Origin: Ascarosepion bandense
Lineage: Eukaryota; Mollusca; Cephalopoda; Sepiida; Sepiidae
Direction: 5' to 3'
Length of the DNA: 64,000 bases
NCBI GenBank assembly: GCA_037127315.1
Contig: JBBBDQ010000225.1
Coordinates: 799,001 to 863,000 of the forward strand
Shown here: piece by piece, positions 1-10,869 of the stretch
Layout: each line of letters starts with the position of its first letter
How positions within the stretch are numbered: position 1 is the stretch's first letter
Notes under the pieces: generated by a model
Databases searched by the model: none
The model's input: the letters and a program-made list of their open reading frames with translations, nothing else
What the model was told of the DNA's origin: nothing
Program-made: the position numbers and the translations under genes

Positions 1-613
1 TCAAGACTAGCCCCGTTCAAGCGAACCAGGCTCGCCACGTTTACCCACCTTTTGCAGAAGTCTGTCGAAGTCAAACGTTCCCAATCAGTTCTAATCCTTA
101 TTTTGAGCTGATGCTAAAAATAGCGGATCAGATCCTGATGTGAAAGACGCTGACCTCGCAAGACTTCCTCCATTCGCATCGTCCAAATCATCATTCGAGC
201 CGTGGCTAGCAGCGACAGAAACACCATACGCTTAATCCCAGAAAACGGGGGTGACACATTGTCGCAGGCGAATGCACGATCAATGAGCACAAGCTCTCGC
301 GCCGCGATACGAGCAGTCAACTCGCCGACCCGGTCCCATAGAGGGCGAACCCGCGAACAATGGTAGAAGGCGTGCGAAGCCGTTTCTTCCAAGCCAAGAT
401 TGCAGCGTTCACAATCTGGCAAATCCACCAGGCCCAATATGAAGGCCATGTCATTGAGAGGCAACCGATTTCGAGTTAATCGCCAGGTGAGTAAAAACTC
501 AGAGTTGCTGAGATAATCACTACCTGGTGCCCAAGACCAGAACGAGCGAAACTCATCCTCCGACAAGCGCAGCACATCACGTACTGGATCCTTCGCGACG
601 CCCTCCACATACA
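1..613 (-). mobile_element. 3' end of a Tx1/L1-like LINE (ORF2 C-terminus)
   Basis: An uninterrupted minus-strand frame (614 to 114, 166 codons) reads as the C-terminal region of a LINE ORF2. It has a zf-RVT-type zinc-binding segment, CERCNLGLEETASHAFYHC, roughly residues 68-86, within a tryptophan-rich context (FRSFWSW near residue 24, PLWDRV near 91). This domain follows the reverse transcriptase in Tx1/L1-type LINEs. The reverse transcriptase itself is absent: at about 607 the similarity stops against a CA/TA microsatellite, so the copy is 5'-truncated. Positions 1-113 would be its 3' UTR, and it may continue left of the window. The open frame suggests a fairly young insertion. Clade is inferred from the zinc-finger style only. 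Confidence 0.72.
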
Positions 614-716
614 TTCACATGTATACATATATACATTTACGCACACATACGCATGTACATATACACCTACACATGCATACACACATATATATACATATAC
701 ATACATATTTATAAAT
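607..716. repeat. Degenerate CA/TA-rich microsatellite
   Basis: Interrupted (CA)n/(TA)n and ATAC-type repeats end in a short TAAATAAATAAAT tract. They lie at the truncated 5' side of the LINE fragment. Confidence 0.85.
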
Positions 717-719
717 AAA

Positions 720-1627
720 TAAATTGGTTAATAAGTAATAAATAATGAACTAGAAAGGGAAGGCTTATGGTATTAGTAAAAGGAGCTTTAAGAATTAGGG
801 CCTTGAGAATCAAGAGATATTAAGTAGTAAAAATTGTTAGGAAAAGTAATTCGGGGATTAAAATAATAAAATTTTGAATCTATGATAAATTGTTACTCAA
901 ATTATATGATCAGAAAAGGTAAGGGATAAAAGATTTTCCTCTATGTGGTTGTTGTAATTAATATTACAGTAATTAACGAGAAGGAAAGAAAGCTTCTATA
1001 AAAAAGAAATTAGTTTTGGATAACACTTAAAGGGGTTATTATATTATAGTTTAGAATATAAAAATTTGGATTTATGACGGCATTTGCTTATGAATTACTT
1101 ACATAAATTTAGAAGTAGTTTTTGTTTAGGATTCTTCATTATTTTAATTTTTTTCAACTAAATGTAGATTGCATCTATCATAAAGGTTTTAGGGGGTGCG
1201 GGATAAACTTACTATGGCGCTTAATTCCTCTTCTTTCATTTCCCAATATTTTCGGGAAAGGGATGTTTGGAATCTTAGATTGAGATTAGAAAAGGAGTGT
1301 TTGTGAGTGTAGTGTGGTTGTTTATATTCTTCTGCAGAAATACTAATGTAAATCGTTTACTGGCAATATCCTAAATCGAAGTGCATTAACCTTTTCTATA
1401 AACATGTTTTTTTACAATCCATGGCCTGATTTAATTTTCGCCCACGCGGTCTTTTGAATATTTTTTCTTTCTTTTTCCTTTTGTAATTTTGAAAAACACC
1501 ACTAACTCCGTCTTATCTGCTTTATCTCTAACCACCCCACTTCCTTAATAGTTACATCTTTGTGTTCACTTTTTTTCGGTTGCAAACTCATTAAAAAAAA
1601 AAAAATAATAATGTAGGTATTTTTTTT
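720..1627. other. AT-rich intergenic DNA, no gene seen
   Basis: No coherent reading frame and no recognised element. Poly-A and poly-T runs near 1590-1630 lie just before the RTE 5' end. Confidence 0.6.
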
Positions 1628-1852
1628 CGTCTCACGGGATGTTAGCAACCCCGTAAGATGAACAGTTAAGCTTACAAAAGGCGGATGAACTCTTAAAGAG
1701 TCAACGGCCAGCTAACCTGAGGTGGCGTCTCGATAAAACGACGTGGAGAAGGCAACGGAAATCCACCCCACTATTTCTCCCGTTTAAATTCATGGACTTT
1801 CATAATAATATTATAATCCCTTACGGCGTGAAGGAGGTACAAGTGTCACTGG
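1628..1852 (+). promoter_or_regulatory. RTE copy A 5' UTR (probable internal promoter region)
   Basis: Two blocks are shared with the inverted copy E: GACGRGATRTTAGC at the start, and CGGCCAGCTAAC followed by GTGGAGAAGGCAACRGAA about 80 bases later. Full-length LINEs carry their promoter here; promoter activity is inference. Confidence 0.5.
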
Positions 1853-2590
1853 ACCGTCATCCTGCGACTGTTCGCAACAAACAAAAAATAACTCTTGGGT
1901 AGTGGCACGTTAGAACCATGAACAACTGCGGACAGCTGGAAAACGTTAAACAGGAGATGAATAAACATTTTAGGCATATGTGAAACGAGATGGCCAAACA
2001 ATGGAGACTTCATCAGTGATGACCCCAAAATTATACACGCAGGAGGTGACAATAATGAAAAATGAGTTGGCATTATACTGTATAAAGACACGAAGAAAAT
2101 GCGTTATGGGATACTGCCAGATATCTGAAAGAATTCTGGTAGTTAAATTGAAAGTGGGGCCTCTCAATATATCGGTAATAATGGTATATGCACCGACAAC
2201 ACAAAGTACAGAAGAATAAATCAAATTCTTCTACTCCATGTTGAATTATACCAAGGCACAGTGCAAATCACAAGAAATCAGAATTATCATAGGAGATCTG
2301 AATGTCAAAGTTGGCCAAGGTCGGCGATTTTGGACTTGGAAACCGCAATGGCCATGGAGAGAAATGGGTCCAATGGTGCACAACGAATGACCAGATAATA
2401 ACCAACACCTGGTTCCAAGAACATCCAAGAAGACTATGGACATGGATAAGCCCAGGAGGATAAATAAAGGACCAAATCGATTTTATTACTATAAACAAGA
2501 GATTCAGAAACACAGTCCTTCACTGTAAACCCTACCCAAGTGCTGACTGCGAAAGAGACCACCTACCACTCGTATGCAAACTAAGGATAA
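1853..2590 (+). pseudogene. RTE copy A endonuclease (broken)
   Basis: Recognisable pieces in shifted frames are VRTMNNCGQLENVKQEM, a CETRWPNNGDF block, IIIGDLNVKVG and a C-terminal DHLPLV. These are the conserved strings of RTE exonuclease-endonuclease-phosphatase domains: the ETRW glutamate, the GD-N catalytic block and the terminal DH. The open copy at 50166-50549 has the same order. At least three frameshifts separate the blocks. The function would have been first-strand nicking of target DNA. Confidence 0.75.
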
Positions 2591-3099
2591 ACCTAAGTAG
2601 ATTAAAGAAAACTAATACAGCACTAAGATTGTAGTACAATAAACTCGTGAATGACCCGAACCCACAAGAAATGTATATGGACAGTGTGAAAACGAAAGAG
2701 GAAGGACAAATTGGAAACAGAAACTCAAAATGGGACGCACTAAGAGTGGCTCTATTGACATCAGCGAACGACATCATTCCAAAGGAAAAACCACGTCGGA
2801 AGAAAAACATGTGGATCACCGAATAGATTCTTGACATGATGCAAAAGAGACAGAAAATGATGCCAAGATATGGAAATGAATACAAGAGATTACAAAAGAA
2901 AATAAGGAGTAAATGTAGACAGGCTAAAGTAAGATGGCTCAACGACAAATGCGCCGAAGGAACTAACAGGACAAAAGACGTGCTCAGCAACAGGATGTAT
3001 ACTAATATTAGAAAAAGAAACATACTTCAGAGATGGGACGAGTACATCAGAGATCTCTTCCACGACAAAAGAGGGCAACCAACAATGCACGGATGGACA

Positions 3100-3896
3100 A
3101 GAAATATTAAAAATCGAAGTGGAATTGGCAATGGCCAAATTTTGGAGAAACAAAGCATCAGGACCAGACGGGACTGTAATAGATATGATGATGTCCTTAG
3201 AAGGCTTTAGCATGAACAGGCACACGGAAATTTTAAACGAAATCTATAACAGCGACAATATACCCGGAGTACCTAAGCAGATCAATTTTTATAGTACTAC
3301 CTAAGAAGCCAAGTGCAAAGGAATGTGAACTCCACTGAACAATCAGTTTAGTGGGCCGCATAACAAAAGTCATCATCCGGATTTTGATGTACAAAGCGCG
3401 CAGCAGAATTGGCCCATACATTGGACAAGAATGGTGTGGTTTCGTTAAAGATACCGGAACGAGCAATAAAATATTCAGGCTCAGAACGCTATCTGAAAGA
3501 GTAATACAAATGCAGAAGGCCCTTTATATGTGCTTTATAGACTACACAAAGGCGTTCGATAAATTACGCCACTAATACTTGATGGAGATTCTCAACAACC
3601 TCGATATTTTCGGAAAAGACGTTAGGATGATCAAGAATCTATATTGGCAGCAAACCGCTTGTGTACGGATAGGAAGCGAACTCAGTAGGTATACAAAAAT
3701 AGAAAGGGGCGTAAGACAAGAATGTGTTTTCACACCCGATCTATTCATCCTGTACAGCGAAGCAATTATGAGAGAAATAGAAACCTTGACAGGATTCGCC
3801 ATTGGCAGCCACAATCTCACTAATATAAGATACGCAGATGACACGGTGCTTATAGCAGACATGGAAAGGAAAATTCAGACCTTCTACAGAAGGTAA
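3100..3896 (+). pseudogene. RTE copy A reverse transcriptase (broken)
   Basis: Blocks seen are KASGPDGTVIDMMM (about 3140-3195), GRITKVIIRILM, MCFIDYTKAFDK (motif A aspartate, near 3530-3560), IERGVRQ (motif B, near 3700) and IRYADDTVLIADM (catalytic YADD, near 3825-3862). A stop at 3573 replaces the residue after FDKLRH, and the frame ends at 3894 with TAA. The family makes cDNA by target-primed reverse transcription. This copy is dead by its stops and shifts. Confidence 0.82.
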
Positions 3897-4039
3897 CAAA
3901 AGAAAGCGAGAAGAAAGGACTGAGCATAAACTTCAAGAAACCTGAATGTATGGTCATCAGCAAAAAAAGAGAGCCCAATATGCCAACTAGAAGTCAGCGA
4001 AACTATAATAAAACAAATAAAGAAATTTAAATACCTGGG

Positions 4040-4600
4040 AAGTATTCTGGAAAGTGCGACATGGAGATCGAAAGATTCATTGGCGTGGCCAAGGACGTAT
4101 TTCAGAAGCTAACCAGAGTACTGAGAGACAGGAAAATCTCATTGGAAACAAAGAAAAGAGTACTAGGTTGCTGTGTAATATCTGTCCTTCTGTATGAAAG
4201 TGAATGTTGGAAGATCTCTTCAAGGATAAAGGAGAGGATTGTGTCAGCAGAAATGTAGTTTTATGGAAGGATTTTGAGGATACCATGAACAGGGCACGTG
4301 AGCAACGATGAGGTGTTGGAGAGGATGAAATCGAAACGAAAACTGATACTTAACAACAGGAAGAGACAGATGAGTTTCCTGGGACACGTAATGAAGAAAG
4401 AAGGGACTGGAGAATTTAATACTCACAGGACGGAAAGCGAGACAGGGAAAATCAGCGCGAGACCTACTTGATAGGTCTGATCAAATGGATGGCGGAGCGG
4501 GGTTTGGAAAAGATACCAAGAAAAAATATACTGAGAGCGACAAGAGACAGAACCAAGTGGATGTCCATGATCGTTTAGGTCCTGAAGAGACACAGCACAC
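4040..4600 (+). pseudogene. RTE copy A C-terminal domain (broken)
   Basis: Strings after the RT are typical for RTE: AKDVFQKLTRVLRDRKISLE, a LLYESECWKIS block, and then out of frame the FLGH-MKKEG and RATRDR-KW-SMI blocks. Copies B and C carry the same order. Frameshifts lie near 4255 and 4420. Confidence 0.72.
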
Positions 4601-4613
4601 GAAGAAGAAGATT

Positions 4614-5163
4614 ACCTGGGTAGATCTACATTTGACTTCCACCGCACAGTTGTTAACGGACTTACAATTGCAAGAATTTGAAATACCTGTTTCAGTATCA
4701 ATATTATCTAAATTCTTTAAAATTTGATTATTATGGGAATTGATAATACTGTCCATATTATGAGTGCAGGAATAGCAAATTTTAAGCGTATTTCTATTGA
4801 AGAATTTGTAATGGATTGTTGGTATTGAAATGTTTACTTACTAGTTTAAGAAAATATTTTCCTATATTAATATTAGATAGTTTACAGAATGTGGGGTTAA
4901 ACCATATTACGTTCCTTTTTCTACGCTTATTTTTAGCACTAGATGGTTCAGAATTAATAAAAAGTTTGTCATATACCAATTTATTCTTGAAACCGCTCTC
5001 ATGAAAGGCCTTGTTGTATAATTTCTTATTTTCATTGAAAATTTTGAAATTGGACGATAACCTGTTAATCCAAGTGGTTAAAATGGATATTAATTTATCT
5101 AGGGGTATTATTGTCTTTGAGATAAGGTTGGTGGGAGCCGTCATTCAAATTAAGAGTAACGTC
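4614..5163 (-). mobile_element. Penelope-like element fragment (RT/GIY-YIG linker)
   Basis: The minus frame 5144 to 4794 contains KRRKRNVIWFNPTFCKLSNI, a lysine-rich KHF segment and NPL. After a frameshift the frame 4756-4481 gives MDSIINSHNNQILKNL and a cysteine motif CNCKSVNNCAVEVKC. The order IWFNP, KHF-NNPL, SIINSHN, CNC-C-C is the conserved connector between the PLE reverse transcriptase and its GIY-YIG nuclease. The similarity ends at about 4614, where the RTE copy A tail abuts, so the PLE was cut by or joined to the RTE. It has no RT core and no GIY-YIG. Confidence 0.75.
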
Positions 5164-5560
5164 TAAAATGTTTGTTTTTATTTTTATTTTTATTTTTATT
5201 TCATATTGTTTTGATTTATTTTATACTTTTTATTTTTATTTTACTTTTTTGTCTTTATTTTATTTTGTATATTTCTTTTGTATATATAGATATTTATTTG
5301 TGTGTATATATATTTATAAATGTGTGTGTTTATATATATATGTGTGTATGTATGTATATATATGTTGTTTTAAAACTTTTTTCAAGTGTCAATTTAGTAC
5401 TTCACTAATATCATATGAGGCCACTTAAAAGTAACTATAATCTACATTATAACTATCTGTATCTGTATGATTCTTTATCAGTTAATTTCTTTGTTTTATG
5501 TATTTTTCTTTATATATATAAATATATATCTTTTAATTACAATCACAGGTATTCCTTTTC
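5164..5560. repeat. T-rich low-complexity tract with TATATG microsatellite
   Basis: Repeated TTTTTA units (5169-5260) are followed by TATATGTGTG-type repeats (5280-5365). Frames through it are phenylalanine/tyrosine-rich low complexity and not genes. Confidence 0.8.
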
Positions 5561-7552
5561 GAACCCGGGTCAGAAATACCAGACAGCCCTTTCACGGAGA
5601 TTCTGGAAAATGAAGGAAGAAGGGTTTTGTTTTGAACTTCGAAATTTATTTTCCCTGTAATTAGTTGGAGCCCGCATTCCGAGGAATTTTCGTGATAGGT
5701 GTGATAGGTGTGTCTGCAAGAAAAAATACTAATATTAAAGTACCCAAACCAGCACCTACTCTTGAATTAAAGAAAATAATTCATTAGTAAGTGCCGCCAT
5801 AAGGCGAAATTTGTGAACATTTAAAATTTCAGTTTTAAATTCAGTTTTTAGGAGAGAAAATATAAATTAAATTGGTTTTGATTGAATAATTAATTAAATT
5901 TTTAAATAGTAAATTTGAACCCCTCTACCTTCCTCTTCCTTTCTCCTATTAATATGTACCTTTTAAGAAGTAAGGATACTTAGACTAACTTAACCCCCAA
6001 TTTTTCCTGCATGTATGTATATATATATTTTTCCCCACACCTAAGTTTTAAAAATACATTTTTTTAAAGAAATTTTATAAATTTTATTTTTAATTTAAAT
6101 CTAAGTTCCTAATTAATTAAATTAATTAAATTAAATTTAAATAAATTATATGTTAGCTTTTTTCGCTCAAATAATTTTTTTTCTAAAAATCATTTTTCTA
6201 ATAAATTCATCCCATTTAAAAACGCTAGTTTTGTTAACACGTCTCTAGCGTCTCTACGGAGATTAAAATTTTCTTTTCTTTATTTTTTCTTTCTTTTCTT
6301 TTTCCTTTTTCTTTCCTTTTCTTTCCATTTTGTTTAGCCCCTGTCAAACACCACTCCCTATTTCTTCCTTCATTTCCCCTCCTCTTTTTTAGAGCTAGAC
6401 AAAGCCAAATTTTTAAATTTTTAAATTTTTCACTTACAACTCAATCTAAAAGTAAAGTTGTCCAAAATCTAAAAAATAGACATTGATTGCTATCTACTTA
6501 TCAATCCCACCCATCTAATTTTTTCTGTGACGTAAATTTTTGAACTTCCGCCGGTAATATCTTGTTTTATTTTAAGTATAAAAGTTGCCGATGAAATGTG
6601 AAATCTCTCTTAGGGATTTCATGTAGAAATGATCATACAACGGTTTTGAACTTCGAAATTTATTTTGTTTTATATATCTTTTATATATTTAAGAATTTCT
6701 TTCTTTTATTTATATCCCCTACCAATATAATATTTCTTTTTACGTTATTCCCTTTTATTCCTGTGGTAGATTTTAAAGTAAATAAATCTGATCTCAACAA
6801 TAGTCAGACCATATTATTTTAAGCATAAAAAAAATTGAAAGACTTTTAGCAGAGCTGGATTTTATGTCATGTTGTCCCTATTTCTCCTTCCTCCGCATTT
6901 TTTAAAATTTTTCCTTGTTATGTATCTGTCTCTTTTTTTTTTTTGCACTCTTCTTGACGAACAATTGTCACGGCTGCTTATCCAACGTACGCTTCCTCTC
7001 TTTCTCTCTTTTTCATTTCTCCTTTTTTATCCCCACTCTCTCCTATAATTTTCCCCCTATCTCACCTTTTTTTTCGCTTTTCTTCCCCCCCCCCCTCATT
7101 TCCCGTTTCCCTTTCCTCCACTTCCGTTCCTGTGACACGCTTATTTTTTTATTTCTTTACACATAAATATTTAAATGTCCTTTTCAAAGATCGAGTTTGA
7201 ATCCATTTCGCCATCTCTCTATTTCCCCTCCCTCTTCCCTACCCCCTGTAACAATGTCTTGATGCCTATCTTCTAAAATAATCTACTCTTTCTTTTTTAA
7301 CTCCCCTCCCACTGTTCTTTCTTATTACTTTCCTTTTCCTTCTTTTCAAGGTGTATGAATTTCTTTTTGAATTTTCCATAATAAACGGTCACTGATTTCA
7401 TACGACACTTGTGATTTTTGAAGTATTATTTAAAAATATACGTATTTGACTCTGTAAATAAATGATTCTGTTTACATCGATCCTCTGGCTTTAATAAGGT
7501 CAATATTAATAGGATCTTCCTTGGGATTTTACCTACATGCCATTTTCTGTTT

Positions 7553-7554
<2 letters not shown>
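5560..7554. other. AT/pyrimidine-rich intergenic DNA, no gene seen
   Basis: Long T-, CT- and A-rich stretches. A short block containing TTTTGAACTTCGAAATTTAT occurs twice (near 5631 and 6645), so part of the stretch is repeat-derived. No coding region can be supported. Confidence 0.55.

Positions 7555-7590
<36 letters not shown>
7555..7590. repeat. (TA)n microsatellite
   Basis: About 18 uninterrupted TA units at the upstream edge of the transposase remnant. Confidence 0.95.
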
Positions 7591-7593
<3 letters not shown>

Positions 7594-7956
7594 CCATAGA
7601 AAATCTATCCGGAGAGCTGCTCTGGAACTCAGCATCAACTCAGCACGATTCAGTGGATGCTTTTGAAAATGATAAAGCTCTACTTGTACTGACTTCAGAT
7701 TCTTCAAACGCTTCAGTTCAGAAAGAAACTCTTGAAAAACTTGTGGTTCAGCGACAAGTTTCATCTCTCTGTCGAATTTGGGGAAAATCAAACCCAACAG
7801 AAATTAACTGATTGGACCATTTTTCTTCCGAGATGCATCCGGTAACATGACCACTGTTATAGGGGAAAATTATCTGAAGATGCTTCAGGAGTTTGATGTG
7901 TCACAACTTCAAACAAAGAGTGACCTTGCTAATGTCATTTTCAACAAGACAGACCC

Positions 7957-7957
<1 letters not shown>

Positions 7958-8016
<59 letters not shown>
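7958..8016. repeat. (CA)n microsatellite inside the transposase remnant
   Basis: About 29 AC dinucleotides interrupt the transposase-like frame near its second catalytic block. Confidence 0.95.
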
Positions 8017-8018
<2 letters not shown>

Positions 8019-8132
8019 TGCCTGGTCAGTAATGGATTTCCTGATCATCAAGTTTCCTGACCGAGGGATCTGTCGAAGGAGTCTTCTCGTATGGGCTCCT
8101 CGTTTCCCTGATCTCACACCATGTGACATTTT

Positions 8133-8180
8133 GTGAGGTTATATCAAAAGCAAAGTGTGAGGTTATATCAAAAGCAAAGT
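8133..8180 (+). repeat. Tandem duplication of a 24-bp coding segment
   Basis: The unit GTGAGGTTATATCAAAAGCA plus four bases occurs twice head to tail and duplicates the GYIKSKV part of the transposase remnant. Confidence 0.9.
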
Positions 8181-8329
8181 GTATGCAACTAAGCCGGGTA
8201 CCCTATCATAGACTGAGGAAAGAATCCGTACGTCCTGCAGCGAAATTAGAGAAGAAATGCTGCAAAACGTCAGAGAGGCCTGCGTCCGAATTTGAATGAA
8301 GATTGTCGAAAATGAAGTCGCTCATGTCT

Positions 8330-9600
8330 ATTAATTTTAATGATCGACTTTTCCAAGTTTCAAATAATCTTAAACACGGGGGAAATTAAGTCATAAATTG
8401 TTCGAAGTCCAAGCTTTCGACTTTCTTAAGTCATCGTCAGGTTAGATAGAGACAATTGGTGAGCTTTGTAGAACTAATGAGTGCTGTGTCATAAGCAAAG
8501 AGTGTTGTGACTTAAATGAGGTGTTACGTTTTTGTTACATACATTTGGGGATGTGGATGTTATAATTGTTTTTATTTATTGATGTTTACTTTGTTACATG
8601 TAAATTTGTGGGAATCTACTATATGAAATATAATTCCTTCATTTTGATTTGTTAAAAAATGTTATTTGAAATTTCTGATTGGATAAATATTTTTAGTGTT
8701 GAGATTGTAAACTGTAATAATGATTCCTTTGATGATGCTAAAAATGTGAATAAACTTAGTCTGTTGTGTAATGAATGTGAGTTGATGATTTGACACTGAT
8801 TTAATTTTAGTTGAAACTAACTTGGTTGTCTGGAGCCGAAAATGATTTCAATTGTAATAAATTAATCGCTTTTTGATCGCTGAAGATGTTATACATCAGC
8901 AATAAACATTAAGGACGTTGGAGTGACGTCTCTTTCCTGTAAGTGACAGGAAGAATCTGCATGATTTTCGACCAACCACGTGGGATAATTTTCTTTTTTC
9001 TTTCTTTTTTTTTTTAACACCAGTAGATAAAGTGTGGCTATATTAAGACGATATGTGTTAATGTTGAGGCAAGTCCAGTCTGTGTTGTTTCTCGTTTTGG
9101 GATTGTCTAATACATGAAAGAAGCGACATGTTATAATTGTTGCATAACAACTGTTGTAGTTTCAACACCATCTACAGCTTAAATAATTATTATGAAGTAG
9201 AATAGTTAAATGCGTATTTTAATCTCACAAAGGTCAAACGCTCCACCAGAAAGGTTAAAATCACAATTTTGTTCATATTAAATCAATTAAGAATTGCATA
9301 AGTGTTTTACTCTAGAAAATAAATTTTCAAATAAAACAACGTTGAAATTTGAAAACCTACTACATACAAACTATTTAATTAAAATGGTTTGTTTTGAATT
9401 ATTGGTGCAACTTTCTATAAAATTGGAGGACTATTTCATGATTCAAGCAGATTGATGAAAATTCATAATTTTACAGTTCGATGAAAATTAGCGAAGTTTT
9501 TCATGAATATTGATGGAGAAGTTGACTATTATATGGTCTGTTAGTAATATTTTTATGCGTTTTAACAAATAAAATGGTTTCTTTTCATTTAATTCCACTT
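8330..9600. other. AT-rich DNA, no gene seen
   Basis: No coding support. A structured motif (minus strand CCTGACGATGACTT ... AAGTCGAAAGC) lies at about 8418-8452; see findings. Confidence 0.5.
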
Positions 9601-9769
9601 TACACTATTTACATTTTTCGGACTATTGTCCTCATCTTTATTGCCATTATTACGACGTTTCGGCCGTTGTACGCTCTGGCCTTCTTCAGGTGTTAGGAAT
9701 TTCGAACCGAACCTTTTATTACGATCACTGGCGTATATATTCCAATTCCATGTGCGATGCCACTTCTGG

Positions 9770-9905
9770 TAACTATGTAGTTATCTCTCATTAACTTAAT
9801 TCTCTAAGTTATTTGTTCACCAACGCTGTAACCTGATATTGGACTCACAACTCTTGGGGTCAAGTCACTGGATCTAAACAACGTCTATATCCACTGGGCC
9901 ATGTG
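9770..9905 (-). repeat. Degenerate tRNA-derived SINE-like sequence
   Basis: The minus strand reads GGCCCAGTGGATATAGACG, which fits a tRNA A-box and D-arm. It is followed by TTGTGAGTCCAATATCAGG at the B-box position, about the right distance away, and then GTTACAGCG. This resembles tRNA-headed SINEs that begin GGCCCAGTGGTTAGGGCG in marine invertebrates. Both boxes carry mutations and no pol III terminator is obvious, so this is a decayed copy. Confidence 0.45.
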
Positions 9906-10219
9906 TCCTCAAACCCTATTTTGAACAAAATTACATAACCACATACATACAATATGAAAACATACCCAAACTTTACTACACAAATCAAACAATATTTACA
10001 AACATGTAAAAAAGATTATATAATTAAATCAAATTTGAATCAAAGTGTCTATTTGTTAGAAATTAACATCATTACCATGTGAAATATTTGACCAACCAGA
10101 AAAAACTAAAACCTTATTTTTCTCGAGCTTACTTTCGGGGAAACTTATTAAAAAGACCCAGATTTTAACTTTCAGTAACAGAAATGCGACTATTTCGAAC
10201 CGTTGAAACACAAGAGAAG

Positions 10220-10860
10220 ACATGGTTATGTATCACTCCACTTCACCCAGCTTTTTTCTGCCTGTGGATCAACTATCCAAAGACTTTAACAAACCCTTCA
10301 AACTGATTAATGACCTGACTCGGTGAGGTGTGAAAAATTGCTGGCAAATCCTCAAAATGCCCATTTTGGGTGTCGAATTGTAACTGAAGATGAAAAAATC
10401 TATTTTTATAATAAGTGAAATCAGTGGCTACGTTCTAGTCAAGTTTCTGAACCAGTTGTCCAACAAGGGCGGTTTGAATAGGACATGTGTGTGTTTGGTG
10501 GTATTTTGAAGGGGCGTTGAAATTTGAGCTTGTTCCAATTGGTCATATAGTGAACGTTAACAGCTATGGCTCAACAAGTGCAGCAAGTTTATGATGATTT
10601 GAATTCACAAGCGCAAACTTGGGAGGCTGGAAGTGCTGTCTCAACCTGCATACGGTCCCGCCCTTGCATCATTAGATTAACACCTTTTCCAAATAATGGC
10701 TATTTTGTGTGAGAACGGAGGTTCAACAATGTGGATGAGGTTAAAAACGGGTGCACGGAGAATTTGTTCATTTAACCAGCCCAATGTTATAAGCGTTGTC
10801 ACAATTATTGCAACAGCTAACAGAATATGATGGGATAATAATTCGTATGAAATTTGTTTG
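10220..10860 (+). pseudogene. Heavily decayed mariner transposase
   Basis: Fragments in shifting frames keep mariner order: RIVTEDEK (first catalytic block, near 10372), a CVWWYFEGALKFELVP block (near 10480-10540), a LEVLSQPAYGPALASLD block (near 10627-10675; third catalytic region PHPPYSPDLAPSD in active members), then HLFQ and RFNNVDEVKNGC (near 10731-10755). Many stops and shifts. No terminal inverted repeats were recognised. It belongs to the DD34D group by the spacing of preserved blocks, but catalytic residues are mostly mutated. Confidence 0.65.
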
Positions 10861-10869
10861 AACTATTAA

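Larger units (their letters stand above)
1628..4611 (+). mobile_element. RTE-clade LINE, copy A (near full length, inactivated)
   Basis: The order of parts is that of an RTE (BovB-like) non-LTR retrotransposon: 5' UTR (1628-1852), apurinic-like endonuclease (about 1853-2590), basic linker (about 2640-3085), reverse transcriptase (about 3100-3895) and C-terminal domain (about 4040-4600). It ends in a GAAGAAGAAG tail, like the 3' ends of copies B (16608) and C (52672). Several frameshifts and in-frame stops (for example 3301, 3573, 3894) break it, so it cannot encode a full protein. The 5' UTR matches that of copy E on the minus strand near 34083-34378, which fixes the 5' boundary at the GTCTCACGGGATGTTAGC motif. 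Confidence 0.85.
7592..8325 (+). pseudogene. Decayed mariner-superfamily transposase
   Basis: Conceptual pieces on the plus strand are a helix-turn-helix-like start (7595-7640), LIGPFFFRDASGN (7813 on), a GENYLKMLQEF block, and after a CA-repeat interruption MDFLNHQVSRPRD, then GYIKSKVYATKPGTL and EEMLQNVREACVR (to 8300). This order matches the IGPFFF / NYLxML / PPRSPDLTPCDFFLWGYIK transposases of the mariner superfamily that are widespread in invertebrates. The PRSPDLTPCDF catalytic block is legible as FP-SHTM near 8103-8130, with a frameshift. Stops, shifts, a microsatellite and a 24-bp duplication make it non-functional. No terminal repeats were identified. Confidence 0.6.

Noticed and set aside
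9655..9705. Bona fide hammerhead ribozyme at the CCTGAAGAAGGCC motif
   Set aside because: An extra base between CUGAAGA and stem II prevents the required 10.1-11.1 pair, and no stem I partner is found. Kept only as a structured motif.
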